A stretch of DNA of 64,000 nt, taken from contig NZ_QKZV01000002.1 in assembly GCF_003254115.1 (NCBI RefSeq), forward strand, positions 1-64,000. The letters run 5' to 3'. The notes under the pieces are model-generated. The model ran no database searches. It worked only from the letters and a program-made list of their open reading frames with translations, and was not told the origin of the DNA. Shown here piece after piece: positions 44,692 through 54,266 of the stretch. This DNA comes from Hydrotalea sandarakina (lineage in GTDB: Bacteria; Bacteroidota; Bacteroidia; Chitinophagales; Chitinophagaceae). Within the stretch, counting starts at the first letter, position 1. The number at the start of each line of letters is the position of its first letter. The position numbers were made by a program, and so were the translations under genes.

Positions 44692-46062
44692 ATGAAAATG
44701 CATTTAACATACTTGCTTTCGTTTTGTATGATCATCTTTTTTTTACAAGCCTGTAATCAGCATCATGCCGGTATAGGAAAAATGAACAATGCCTATACTT
44801 GCCCAATGCCATCGGATAGTTTCTTTTCCGATAAACCGGGAAAATGTCCAAAATGTGGCATGCAATTAATTCCCAACCCAAATAATATCAATCAACTTTC
44901 AAATAACAGTATAAACAGAAGTAAAAAATTTACTTGCCCCATGCATCCACAAATTGTAAGTGATACCATGGGCAATTGTCCTATTTGTAGTATGCCTTTA
45001 GAGCCTTTGAAACCCGACTCATTGAAAGGTACTGTTTCATTAAATGCTTTATTGAAGCCGGTAAACCATCAGGTTGTAGCCAATGTGCCAATGATTCATT
45101 TAATGCCCCGAACTGAAAATATTTCGTTAGATGTACTGGGTTACGTGCAATACAATACCGATTATTTATACAGTATTGTAAGTAATGTAAGCGGACGAAT
45201 TGACAAACTGTATATTAATTCTCCTTTTCAAAAAATTAGTGTTGGATCTAAGGTAGCTGAAATTTATAGTCCCGAATTAGTAACTGCCCAACAAAATTTA
45301 TTACAGCTATTGGCATCTGATGCTGATAACAGTTCCCTTATTCAAATGGCTCGTCAAAAATTGTTGTTAATGGGTATGAGCCAACGTCAATTGCAATACG
45401 TTGAGCAAACACGAACTGCTTTACTGCATGTAACATTGTATAGTAATTATGACGGTACGGTATTGTTAAATGACGAAAGCATGAATGTTAGTGATGGTAA
45501 AAATTCCATTAACAACTATAATAACACAACCGATGTATTACCAATTAAAGAAGGAATGTATGTAATGAAAGGAACCACTTTGTTTAAGGTGTTTAATCCC
45601 GCTAAAACATGGGCAATACTTAATCTTTACGATTCAGATGTTCCATTGGTAAAAAAAGGCGATAAAGTAGTTTTTTCAGCGGAAACCAATACCCAAACAG
45701 CTATCACTTCTTCCGTTCATTTAATTGAGCCTTATTACAATGTAACATCCAAAACTACCAGCTTAAGAGTTTTGTTTGATAATACACAATATAAAATACC
45801 CATTGGTGCTTTGGTTAAAGCAACAATTTATACAGGAAATAGAACTGCGCAGTGGTTGCCCAAAGAGGCTGTGTTAACGCTTGGAATGAATAATGTGGTT
45901 TTTGTTCGTTCAGGTGAGGTATTCATGGCGCGTAAAGTTAAAACAGGTATTGTATATAAAAACCTAATTCAAATTATAGATGGCCTATCCACTCACGAAG
46001 CTGTTGCTGCAGATGCTCAATATTTGGTGGATAGTGAAAGCTTCATTCAATTAAAATCATAA
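44692..46062 (+). CDS. CusB-like efflux adaptor with two metal-binding domains
   Basis: This 456-residue lipoprotein (lipobox FLQAC near residue 21) bears two heavy-metal-binding domains: TCPMPSDSFFSDKPGKCPKC and TCPMHPQIVSDTMGNCPICS, each with the CPM...CPxC pattern. The rest is the membrane-fusion adaptor fold with an N-terminal beta-barrel strand, a hairpin of helices (about 200-260) and a final MacB/RND-adaptor region. It would bridge the CusA pump and the outer-membrane channel and may receive copper from CopA. It is 4 bases after the channel gene. Confidence 0.9.
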   Translation: MKMHLTYLLSFCMIIFFLQACNQHHAGIGKMNNAYTCPMPSDSFFSDKPGKCPKCGMQLIPNPNNINQLSNNSINRSKKFTCPMHPQIVSDTMGNCPICSMPLEPLKPDSLKGTVSLNALLKPVNHQVVANVPMIHLMPRTENISLDVLGYVQYNTDYLYSIVSNVSGRIDKLYINSPFQKISVGSKVAEIYSPELVTAQQNLLQLLASDADNSSLIQMARQKLLLMGMSQRQLQYVEQTRTALLHVTLYSNYDGTVLLNDESMNVSDGKNSINNYNNTTDVLPIKEGMYVMKGTTLFKVFNPAKTWAILNLYDSDVPLVKKGDKVVFSAETNTQTAITSSVHLIEPYYNVTSKTTSLRVLFDNTQYKIPIGALVKATIYTGNRTAQWLPKEAVLTLGMNNVVFVRSGEVFMARKVKTGIVYKNLIQIIDGLSTHEAVAADAQYLVDSESFIQLKS

Positions 46063-46064
46063 TT

Positions 46065-47270
46065 ATGAAAAAACTTACAATTTTCATATATGCCATATTG
46101 TTTTTGATTTCTGCTTGCAAGCAAAAACAAAATTCTTCAAACACTGCTTCTTCTAATGTTTATTATACTTGTAGTATGCATCCGCAGGTAAAGCAAGATA
46201 AGCCGGGAACTTGTCCAATTTGCCACATGGAATTGATTGCTGTTGATAAACAAATGCATCACGACAATGCAATTCACTTAACCAATGAACAATTAGAACT
46301 GGGAAATATTCAATCTGATACTGTTCAGCAAGGTACCATTGCCAATGAAATGATTTTAACGGCTACGGTTACATATAATCCCACCGGTTTACAAACTGTA
46401 ACAGCGCGTATAAATGGTCGTATTGATAAGCTGTATATACGGCAAACCGGCGTGCCTGTGCAAAAGGGAATGCCTTTGTACGATTTGTATAGTGAAGAAT
46501 TGAACAATGCTAAACAGTCCTATGTGCAATTGTATCAACAGCAAAAAGCACATCCTTCAGCACAATTGGCACAATTAGTAAATAATGCAAAAAATAAGCT
46601 TTTATTATGGGGTATGTCAGAAAATGCTGTTGCTCAGTTGCCTTTGTTAAAAAACATTCCCCTCACTACTACATTCTATAGTTCAGTTTCAGGCGTCATT
46701 ACTGAATTGCCAATTGTGGAGGGGCAGTATGTGAATGAAGGCGCCCCATTGTTTAATATAGCTGATTTAAGTACGGTTTATGTTGACGCTCAGGTGTATG
46801 CAGTCAATGAATTATCCATTCATCAGAATGATTGGGTAGAAATACAACTACCTCAATTCCCTACCGTTACCATGCAAGGGAAAGTAATTGCTATCAATCC
46901 TTTCTTATCCGATGAACAACATATTGTATTGGTTAGAATTATGCTTGACAATAAAACGCAGTTACTAAAGCCAGGAATGCCTGCTTATGTTATAAGTAAC
47001 ATTCAAAAGCAACAAGGATGGGTATTACCATTGCAAGCTGTTTTGCAGCTGGGTAACAATAAAAATGTGGTTTGGGTAAGAACTTCGGAACATACTTTTG
47101 AACAACGTATGGTGCAAATTGGTACACAAAACAAAAACAATATTGTGGTAGTTAATGGGTTGAAAAAAGGTGATGTGGTTGTAACACATGGTGCCTACTT
47201 ATTAAATAGTGAAGCTGTGTTTAAAAACGGTTCCGAAATGCAAATGAATATGCCAGGCATGAAAATGTAA
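46065..47270 (+). CDS. Second CusB-like efflux adaptor with one metal-binding domain
   Basis: This 401-residue lipoprotein (lipobox near LISACKQ, residue 18) has one heavy-metal-binding domain, YTCSMHPQVKQDKPGTCPIC, then the adaptor fold. The C-terminal Met-rich tail (MQMNMPGMKM) could also bind Cu(I). The gene starts 3 bases after the first adaptor, so the two probably make a hetero-oligomeric adaptor ring or act on different pumps. Confidence 0.9.
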   Translation: MKKLTIFIYAILFLISACKQKQNSSNTASSNVYYTCSMHPQVKQDKPGTCPICHMELIAVDKQMHHDNAIHLTNEQLELGNIQSDTVQQGTIANEMILTATVTYNPTGLQTVTARINGRIDKLYIRQTGVPVQKGMPLYDLYSEELNNAKQSYVQLYQQQKAHPSAQLAQLVNNAKNKLLLWGMSENAVAQLPLLKNIPLTTTFYSSVSGVITELPIVEGQYVNEGAPLFNIADLSTVYVDAQVYAVNELSIHQNDWVEIQLPQFPTVTMQGKVIAINPFLSDEQHIVLVRIMLDNKTQLLKPGMPAYVISNIQKQQGWVLPLQAVLQLGNNKNVVWVRTSEHTFEQRMVQIGTQNKNNIVVVNGLKKGDVVVTHGAYLLNSEAVFKNGSEMQMNMPGMKM

Positions 47271-47470
47271 AAACTTCCTTCTTTCGTCAGATAATGAATA
47301 TAGTTTTTTAAAAAAATAGCGCCACACAATTTAAATTGTTGTTGATGAATGGCGGAATGTTTCTATTCTTATAAACCATTACATCATACAATCGACTGAT
47401 TCAGTTGTTGGCAAAGTATTTTTGTAAAGAGTGTTCATAAATTCCAAAAAACATCAATTCAATCTGCGCT

Positions 47471-47510
47471 TATATTTGTATGCTTATACCTGAAAAGGTA
47501 TAGCTTTTTT
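47471..47510 (+). terminator. Hairpin with T run, overlapping a -7-like box
   Basis: TATACC (47485-47490) and GGTATA (47497-47502) form a stem (extended by GC on both sides with one bulge), then six T. A TATATTTG octamer at 47471 resembles a -7 box, so the hairpin could be a terminator of the copper operon, or a small leader before the helicase. The gap upstream (47271-47470) shows nothing else that I can identify. Confidence 0.5.
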
Positions 47511-47530
47511 CAGCATTTAAATGTGTTTAT

Positions 47531-50500
47531 ATGAATTTGAATCAAAATTTCCAACGTATATACAATCAATTGAATGATGAACAACGTAAAGCGGTTGACA
47601 AAATAGAGGGGCCTGTGATGGTAATTGCCGGACCGGGTACCGGTAAAACACAAATTCTTTCAGCTCGCATTGGTAAAATATTACTGGAAACGGATACACT
47701 TCCGGAAAATATTCTTTGTTTAACTTATACCGATGCCGGAGTAGTTGCCATGCGTAAACGTTTAATGAGCTTCATTGGTCCCGATGCTTATCGCGTAAAC
47801 ATCTATACTTTTCATGCTTTTTGTAATGATGTTATTCAGGAAAATTTATCCATGTTTGAAAAGCAAGTGCTTGATCCTGTATCGGATGTTGAGCGTATTG
47901 CATTTTTAAAACAATTAATTGATGAGTTGCCTAAAAATCATCCAATAAAACGTTACCGAGGTAATGTTTACTATGAAATAAAAAATTTGCAAAGCCTGTT
48001 CAGCACCATGAAACGCGAAGGTTGGACCGTACAGCAAATTGAAAAAGCCATTGACGATTATTTGAATGACTTACCTAACCGTGATGAATTTGTGTACAAA
48101 AGAAAGTATAAGAATTTTAAAGCAGGCGATTTAAAACTGAATAAAATTGAAGAAGAAAAAACTTCAATGGAAAAACTTCGTGCTGCAATACACGAATTTC
48201 CGCGATTTCAACAGTTAATGAACGAAAACAACCGCTACGATTTTGATGACATGATTCAGTGGGTAATTCAAGCATTTGAAACCAATCCCTCATTATTATC
48301 GCGTTACCAGGAGCAGTTCTTATATATTTTAGTAGATGAATACCAAGATACAAGCGGTACGCAAAATAAGTTAGTACAACTGCTCATTAATTATTGGGAC
48401 GAGCCAAATATTTTTGTGGTGGGCGATGATGACCAAAGTATTTATCGCTTTCAAGGGGCTAATGTTGAAAACATGCTGTTATTTCAAAAACAATATCAGC
48501 ATAATATTGAAACCGTTGTGCTTACCAAAAATTATCGTTCCACACAACCTATTTTAGAAAGCGCTAAGCAATTAATTAATAAAAATGAAGAACGATTAAT
48601 TAATCAAATTCCCAATTTGTCTAAAGAGTTAGTGGCTGCTAATCCCGCTATTGCACATTTACGGCAAATGCCCCTTATTCATGAGTATGAAAATCAACAG
48701 GAAGAAATGGTGGGTATTACCCTGCAAATTGAACAATTGTTGCAAAGTGGGGTTGAGCCTGGGAAAATTGCAGTAATTTATAAAGAACACAAATTTGGTG
48801 AAGAGCTTGCACGTTATTGCAGTATAAAGAATATTCCTGTTTACACTAAAAAAAATACAGATGTATTCACCATTCCTTTAGCCAGGCAAATTCTATTAAT
48901 GTTGGAATATTTGAATGCAGAACATGATACTCCTTTTGGCGGTGATGAAATGTTGTTTGAAATTTTACATTTTAATTGGTTTCATATTCCACCCATCGAA
49001 ATTGCCAAGTTATCCTTAGAAGTTGCAGATGTTCAGTTTACTCCTCGTAAAACTTCCATTCGAAAATTGTTGTATGAAAAGGCCAATACGCCTGCAAAAG
49101 ATTTATTCAGTCAATCATTGCATGCGTCATTACAAAAGACCTCTGCAACAATAGAAAATTTAATTGCAGCGGTTCCAAACTTAACGTTGCAGCATTTGTT
49201 CGAAACCATTATTATGCAGGCAGGTGTTGTTGAATACATTATGCAGCAGCCTGAAAAATTTTATTTGTTACAGGTACTAACCGCTTTATTCAATTTTGTA
49301 AAGGAAGAAACACGAAGGAATCCTCTCATCACCTTAAAGCAATTTGTAACCCTAATTGAATTAATGCAAAAAGAAAAAATTCAACTACCCTTAATACAGG
49401 TAAGCGGTAATGAAAAAGGGGTAAATTTTTTAACTGCACATGGTTCAAAGGGCTTAGAATATACACACGTTTTTTTAGCAGGTTGCAATGCCTCATTTTG
49501 GGAAAAAAAGAAAAAGAGCGACAACGGATTTGCTTTTCCTGATACACTTTTTATTTCCACACCTAAAAATAAAATTGAAGAGGAATTACGTCGGCTTTTT
49601 TATGTTGCTATTACCCGGGCAGAGCAATATTTAACCATTAGTTTTTCAGAACATGGTAATGATGGAAAATTGTTGGAACCATCTATGTTTATAGCCGAAC
49701 TAATTGATCAAACCGGCCTGGGAATTGAACACAAAAAAATAGATGCAACAACTTTGACAAATTTCCGTGCAGTTTTATTTTCCGGCATGGGTGCTCCTGA
49801 AATTGCACCTATGGAAGCAGATGTTATTAACCGTATGCTTGAAAAATTTGTAATGAATGTTACTGCATTAAATAACTATTTAAAGTGTCCTTTAGAGTTT
49901 TATTATCGAAACCTCATTCGCATACCTTCACCTAAAAGCGAGGCAACAGAATTTGGCTCTGCCGTGCACTATGCTTTAGAACAGTTGTTCAAAAAAATGA
50001 AAGACGACCCTGAAAAGCAATTCCCATCACTACAAAACTTTATTGGTTATTTTGAATGGTATATGCATCGCCATCGCGAAAGCTTTACACAAGAGCAGTT
50101 TGATAGGCGAATAGAATACGGACATATTGTTCTAACCAAATATTATGAAGAAAATGTATTAACCTGGCATAAAATTGTGGTGGTAGAGCATACCATTAAA
50201 AATATTGTGGTAAATGGTGTACCCATTAAAGGAAAATTAGATAAACTGGAATTTGATGGCCGAATGGTGAATGTAGTAGATTATAAAACAGGCAGTGTTG
50301 AAAATGCAAAAGACAAGCTTAAGCCGCCTACTGAAAAACATCCTTTAGGTGGCGATTATTGGCGTCAGGCAGTGTTTTATAAAATATTGGTTGATAATGA
50401 TGCTACCAAAAACTGGGAAGCAGTTAGTACGGAATTCGATTTCTTAGAACCCGGAAAAGATGGACAACTTGTAAAAAGAAAAATGGTCATTCATCCGGCC

Positions 50501-50677
50501 GATGTAACAACCGTTCAGCAGCAAATTGTAACAGCATGGGAAAAAATTCAGGCGCACGATTTTTATACCGGCTGTGGTGAAGAAGATTGTCATTGGTGCA
50601 ATTTTGTAAAAGATAATCAGTTGGCCATTGCATTGCATGAAATAAATGGCGCGAATGAAGAAGAAGGTGAAGAATAG
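47531..50677 (+). CDS. UvrD-like helicase with C-terminal nuclease domain
   Basis: This 1048-residue protein has SF1 helicase motifs: GPGTGKTQ (Walker A, about 37-44), VDEYQDTS (Walker B), GDDDQSIYRFQGA, KNYRSTQPIL, TAHGSKGLEYTHVFLAG and LFYVAITRAEQYL. The last ~250 residues have a PD-(D/E)XK nuclease core (GKLDKLEFDGRMVNVVDYKT) with Cys residues of an AddB/Cas4-like iron-sulfur cluster: KCPLEFYYRN in front and CGEEDCHWC at the end. It probably unwinds and trims DNA in recombination repair, like AddAB. Confidence 0.9.
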   Translation: MNLNQNFQRIYNQLNDEQRKAVDKIEGPVMVIAGPGTGKTQILSARIGKILLETDTLPENILCLTYTDAGVVAMRKRLMSFIGPDAYRVNIYTFHAFCNDVIQENLSMFEKQVLDPVSDVERIAFLKQLIDELPKNHPIKRYRGNVYYEIKNLQSLFSTMKREGWTVQQIEKAIDDYLNDLPNRDEFVYKRKYKNFKAGDLKLNKIEEEKTSMEKLRAAIHEFPRFQQLMNENNRYDFDDMIQWVIQAFETNPSLLSRYQEQFLYILVDEYQDTSGTQNKLVQLLINYWDEPNIFVVGDDDQSIYRFQGANVENMLLFQKQYQHNIETVVLTKNYRSTQPILESAKQLINKNEERLINQIPNLSKELVAANPAIAHLRQMPLIHEYENQQEEMVGITLQIEQLLQSGVEPGKIAVIYKEHKFGEELARYCSIKNIPVYTKKNTDVFTIPLARQILLMLEYLNAEHDTPFGGDEMLFEILHFNWFHIPPIEIAKLSLEVADVQFTPRKTSIRKLLYEKANTPAKDLFSQSLHASLQKTSATIENLIAAVPNLTLQHLFETIIMQAGVVEYIMQQPEKFYLLQVLTALFNFVKEETRRNPLITLKQFVTLIELMQKEKIQLPLIQVSGNEKGVNFLTAHGSKGLEYTHVFLAGCNASFWEKKKKSDNGFAFPDTLFISTPKNKIEEELRRLFYVAITRAEQYLTISFSEHGNDGKLLEPSMFIAELIDQTGLGIEHKKIDATTLTNFRAVLFSGMGAPEIAPMEADVINRMLEKFVMNVTALNNYLKCPLEFYYRNLIRIPSPKSEATEFGSAVHYALEQLFKKMKDDPEKQFPSLQNFIGYFEWYMHRHRESFTQEQFDRRIEYGHIVLTKYYEENVLTWHKIVVVEHTIKNIVVNGVPIKGKLDKLEFDGRMVNVVDYKTGSVENAKDKLKPPTEKHPLGGDYWRQAVFYKILVDNDATKNWEAVSTEFDFLEPGKDGQLVKRKMVIHPADVTTVQQQIVTAWEKIQAHDFYTGCGEEDCHWCNFVKDNQLAIALHEINGANEEEGEE

Positions 50678-50768
50678 ATTTTATCATTCTATTTACTGGC
50701 AAAACCCAACTGAAACCTTAAGTTTGCAGCTATTTTAACAAGTATTGCTACAATAAAATATTCATTTC

Positions 50769-52178
50769 ATGCAAAAGCTATTGTGGGTCGTTATTATTGC
50801 TGCATTCTTTATACCCTTTACTTTTTCGGGTTGTGCCAATATTATTCCCCCTACCGGTGGCCCTAAAGATACTTTGCCCCCAAAGTTGGTAATGGCTGTT
50901 CCTAAAGATTCAATGCTTGACTTCAATAGCAAAAAAGTGGTGCTTACTTTCGATGAGTATGTGGATGTAAAAGATTTACAAAAAAATTTAATTGTATCGC
51001 CCATTCCAAAAGTTACTCCTAACATTCAGGGACATTTAAAAAATGTAACTATTCAAATAAAGGATACACTGAAACCCAACACCACTTATTCCATTAACTT
51101 CGGCAATGCTATTCGCGATGTAAATGAAGGAAATATCCTAAAAAATTTTACCTACGTATTTTCAACCGGCAATTATTTAGATACATTAAGTTTTACCGGA
51201 AATGTTATTGTTGCTGAAACCGGTAAAACAGATTCTACTTTAATTGTGGTATTGCATGAAAATTTAAACGATACCGCTGTTATAAAAAATGCACCGGAAT
51301 ATTTTGCAAGAGTAAACGGCAAGGGGCATTTTGCTTTTCATTACCTGCCCGCTAAAACTTTTAATGCTTATGTGCTACCCGACGATTATAGTAAACGGTA
51401 CGACGATTCTACCAAAATGTTTGCATTTTTAGATGCTGCTATTACTGTTGCACCCAATATGCAACCGGTAACCTTTTATGCTTTTGAAGCAGCCAAGAAA
51501 AAGGAAAAGCCGGCCAAAACCACTGCACCACCTGCTGCCAAACAAATTAAAAAAGATCAAGAAGAACATAAACGTTTGCGCTTTACCTTAAACCTTGATA
51601 ATGGCAAACAAGATTTGCTAACCCCTGCATTGCAATTAAAATTTAGTACGCCATTAGATACTTTAAATACTTCGGCTATTGCTTTGCTCGATACAGCATT
51701 TAAACCCATTAAAGGTTATACCATTCATTTAGATTCAACAAAAACCATTTGCAGTATTACCCATCCTTGGAAAGAAGCTGAACAATTTATTCTGCTTTTG
51801 CAAAAAAATGCTGCCACCGATACCAATCACGTGCAATTGGCTAAAGCCGATACCATTCGGTTTTCAACCAAAAACGAATCTGATTATGGTTCATTGCGTA
51901 TGCGCTTTAATCATCTCGATTTACAAAAGCATCCCGTTTTGCAACTGCTGCAAAACAATACCATAATGGAATCTATTCCCCTAACTTCCAATGAAATTTA
52001 CCGCAAGCTGTATCGCCCAGGCGATTATGATATTCGCATACTGTACGATACCAATCAAAATGGTGTTTGGGATACCGGTAATTATAAACAGCACCGACAA
52101 CCCGAAATTGTGTACGACTTAAATAAAAAAATTGTCATTAAAAGCAACTGGGATAATGAGTTTGAATTTAACCTATAA
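50769..52178 (+). CDS. Lipoprotein with Ig-like domain
   Basis: This 469-residue protein has a lipobox (FTFSGCAN, about residue 21) and a PPTGGPKDTLPPKLVMAVP opening, typical of a Bacteroidota lipoprotein with a bacterial Ig-like domain (SbsA type). The repeat of beta-rich segments (VLTFDEYVDVKDL, TYSINFGNAIRDVNEG) supports this. The Pro/Lys-rich link AKKKEKPAKTTAPPAAK separates two parts. The function is unknown. It precedes recR with no shared promoter evident. Confidence 0.82.
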   Translation: MQKLLWVVIIAAFFIPFTFSGCANIIPPTGGPKDTLPPKLVMAVPKDSMLDFNSKKVVLTFDEYVDVKDLQKNLIVSPIPKVTPNIQGHLKNVTIQIKDTLKPNTTYSINFGNAIRDVNEGNILKNFTYVFSTGNYLDTLSFTGNVIVAETGKTDSTLIVVLHENLNDTAVIKNAPEYFARVNGKGHFAFHYLPAKTFNAYVLPDDYSKRYDDSTKMFAFLDAAITVAPNMQPVTFYAFEAAKKKEKPAKTTAPPAAKQIKKDQEEHKRLRFTLNLDNGKQDLLTPALQLKFSTPLDTLNTSAIALLDTAFKPIKGYTIHLDSTKTICSITHPWKEAEQFILLLQKNAATDTNHVQLAKADTIRFSTKNESDYGSLRMRFNHLDLQKHPVLQLLQNNTIMESIPLTSNEIYRKLYRPGDYDIRILYDTNQNGVWDTGNYKQHRQPEIVYDLNKKIVIKSNWDNEFEFNL

Positions 52179-52224
52179 AAAGTATCGTTCCGTTAAACAA
52201 TCTCTTATTCAAGCAGCAAAATTG

Positions 52225-52232
52225 TATCTTTG
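52225..52232 (+). promoter_or_regulatory. -7 box (TATCTTTG) next to the recR start
   Basis: TATCTTTG ends four bases before the recR ATG, so the transcript would have almost no leader, as at 11452-11459. Confidence 0.5.
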
Positions 52233-52236
52233 AGCC

Positions 52237-52854
52237 ATGCAATTACCCTCCGGTTTATTGGAAAATGCAGTAGCGCAATTTGCTAAATTGCCGGGAATAG
52301 GAAAGAAAACTGCCCTACGCTTAGTGTTGCACCTTTTAAAGCAAAACGAAGAAGAAGTAAACTTATTCTCGGAAACCATTGCAAAAATGCGCCGCGAAAT
52401 AAAATTTTGTCAGCGTTGCTATAACATAAGCGATGGTGACATTTGTAGCATTTGTGCCAATTCCATGCGCAACAAAGCCGTTATTTGTGTGGTTGAAAAT
52501 ATTCGCGATGTAATAGCTATTGAAACAACTCAGCAATTCAATGGAACCTATCATGTTTTAGGTGGCATTATTTCCCCGCTCGATGGCATTGGCCCCGAAC
52601 AACTAACCATTCAACCATTATTGCATCGGCTGGAATCTGAACCCGTAGAAGAATTAATTTTTGCGTTGAATCCCAATATTCAGGGCGATACTACCATATA
52701 TTATATTCAAAAAAAAATACAGCATTTACCTTGTAAAATAACCACTATTGCCCGTGGTATTGCCTTTGGTGGCGAATTGGAATATGCCGATGAAATGACC
52801 TTGGCACGCAGCTTGGCTAATCGCTTGCCGGTACAACAATATGTTAAAGGTTAA
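52237..52854 (+). CDS. recR: Recombination protein RecR
   Basis: This 205-residue protein has an N-terminal helix-hairpin-helix (FAKLPGIGKKTALRLVLHLL), a C4 zinc finger (CQRCYNISDGDICSIC), and a TOPRIM domain beginning ICVVENIRDVIAIE and passing through HVLGG to IARGIAFGGELEYADEMTLA. RecR helps RecF/RecO load RecA at gaps. Length and order are standard. Confidence 0.96.
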   Translation: MQLPSGLLENAVAQFAKLPGIGKKTALRLVLHLLKQNEEEVNLFSETIAKMRREIKFCQRCYNISDGDICSICANSMRNKAVICVVENIRDVIAIETTQQFNGTYHVLGGIISPLDGIGPEQLTIQPLLHRLESEPVEELIFALNPNIQGDTTIYYIQKKIQHLPCKITTIARGIAFGGELEYADEMTLARSLANRLPVQQYVKG

Positions 52855-52973
52855 ATGTCCGTTACAAATAATTTTTTTATCAAACAATCGCTTATTATTT
52901 TTAAAATGCTGTTAGTTTCAACTATTTCAGCTTAAAAAGGTTATTCAATCATTAATGAAAGAAAAAAGGCTTC

Positions 52974-53390
52974 ATGAAAAAAACGCTCAAATATTTTTTA
53001 ATTGCTTTGTTGGTGGTGGCTATTGTAGCTACCGGGTTTGTTATTTATGTGTACAATAAACCGCATCGCAATGTAGCCAACGAAAAAGCAGTTACCCTAA
53101 CTGCCGAACAATTATATCAGGCGTTTAAAGACAATGAACAACATGCCAATCAATTATACCTCGATAAGGCTATTGAATTAACCGGACGTATAGCACAAAT
53201 TACCACCAATCAGCAAGGGCAAACCGTTATCGATTTCAATACTGCCGATTCACTGGTAACCATTAATTGTACTTTTAAAGAAGCACCACAAAATATTAAG
53301 GTAGGCGATTCAATTCATTTTAAAGGAATATGCACCGGCTATATTCCCGACATGAATGTGGTAATGAATAACGGAATATTGGTAAAATAA
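52974..53390 (+). CDS. OB-fold (tRNA_anti-like) membrane-anchored protein
   Basis: This 138-residue protein has a membrane helix (about residues 8-27) and a C-terminal OB-fold-like domain with IELTGRIAQITTNQQGQTVI and VGDSIHFKGICTGYIPDMN. The tRNA_anti-like family has this layout, but the small exported forms bind unknown targets. It lies 28 bases before the YceI-family gene and may share its transcript. Confidence 0.75.
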   Translation: MKKTLKYFLIALLVVAIVATGFVIYVYNKPHRNVANEKAVTLTAEQLYQAFKDNEQHANQLYLDKAIELTGRIAQITTNQQGQTVIDFNTADSLVTINCTFKEAPQNIKVGDSIHFKGICTGYIPDMNVVMNNGILVK

Positions 53391-53418
53391 TAAATATTTT
53401 TTTAAAAAATCTGAACCC

Positions 53419-53946
53419 ATGGCAACAAAATTCATGTTGTTTTTTTTATGCTTTACATTGAGTATTGTTACTGTTAAGGCACAAAAAGCTTATGTTACCC
53501 GAAATGGTCAAATTAGTTTCGTAGCTACTAACGATGATGATGTAAGTGCCGTTAATAATGAGGTTGCCAGCCGAATTACCACTAATGGTGATATAACTTT
53601 TAGTTTGTTAATTAAGAGCTTCTTTTTTCAGTATGCCGAAATGCAAGATCATTTTAATAGCGACTATTTACAAAGTAACACCTATCCACGTTCCGATTTT
53701 AAAGGAAAAATTACCAACATTCAAAGCATAAATTTTAGTAAAAACGGTGTCTATCCGGCAACTGTTCAAGGTAATTTAACTTTGCATGGTGTAACCAAAC
53801 CCATTACCGTTAATGGCACTATTGAAGTGCAGGGCACTAAAATCATTGCCAAAGCAAAATTTACCCTGCAATTAAGCGATTTTAATATTCATGCCGATCG
53901 GGTTGCCAAAAAAGTCGCCATCCAATTTAATTGCACCTATCAATAA
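53419..53946 (+). CDS. YceI-family periplasmic protein
   Basis: This 175-residue protein has a signal peptide (KFMLFFLCFTLSIVTVKAQ) and a YceI-like lipocalin fold: DITFSLLIKSFFFQYAEMQD, YPRSDFKGKI and GNLTLHGVTKPITVNGTIEV. YceI proteins bind isoprenoid lipids in the periplasm. The typical 'HGVTKP' turn is clear. The C-terminus is complete. Confidence 0.88.
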   Translation: MATKFMLFFLCFTLSIVTVKAQKAYVTRNGQISFVATNDDDVSAVNNEVASRITTNGDITFSLLIKSFFFQYAEMQDHFNSDYLQSNTYPRSDFKGKITNIQSINFSKNGVYPATVQGNLTLHGVTKPITVNGTIEVQGTKIIAKAKFTLQLSDFNIHADRVAKKVAIQFNCTYQ

Positions 53947-53986
53947 CTACTAACACCTGTTTGTATTTTTTCCCAAAATCTTGTAT

Positions 53987-53994
53987 TACCTTTG
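53987..53994 (+). promoter_or_regulatory. -7 box upstream of metH, with a long leader
   Basis: TACCTTTG matches TAnnTTTG, with a TTG 23 bases upstream. The leader to the metH start would be about 265 bases. It contains AACGGTA...TACCGTT arms (54049-54096) and the dispersed repeat. I see no convincing cobalamin or SAM riboswitch signature. Confidence 0.45.
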
Positions 53995-54115
53995 CGCCAC
54001 TTCAGGTGGATTTGTTTATTGTTCGGCCTGTGAAAAGTGAACTAATAAACGGTAAGCAGCTGCATTTCCCGCACCATTTAGCAATCGTTCTACCGTTCAT
54101 CTTATTCATTTGGTA

Positions 54116-54183
54116 ACCGGCTGCAACAATGCTGTTAAGCTTCCGTTGCGTCGCACACTGCATCGTTCTGTTCAATGCTCGGC
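54116..54183 (+). repeat. Dispersed intergenic repeat, copy 2
   Basis: ACCGGC at the start, GTTGCGTCGCA in the middle, CACTGCATCGTTC after it and CAATGCTCGGC at the end match the element at 21651-21720 on the other strand. It lies in the leader of metH. Confidence 0.55.
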
Positions 54184-54266
54184 AAAAGGCTTCATAGCAA
54201 AAGCAATACACCTGCATAAATACAACTTTGCCAAAATATTATTGGTTAAGTGATAATAAAATCATT

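Noticed and set aside
53995-54266. Cobalamin or SAM riboswitch upstream of metH
   Set aside because: Short stretches resemble parts of a B12 box, but their order and spacing do not fit. The ORFs in this gap look like products of the dispersed repeat.
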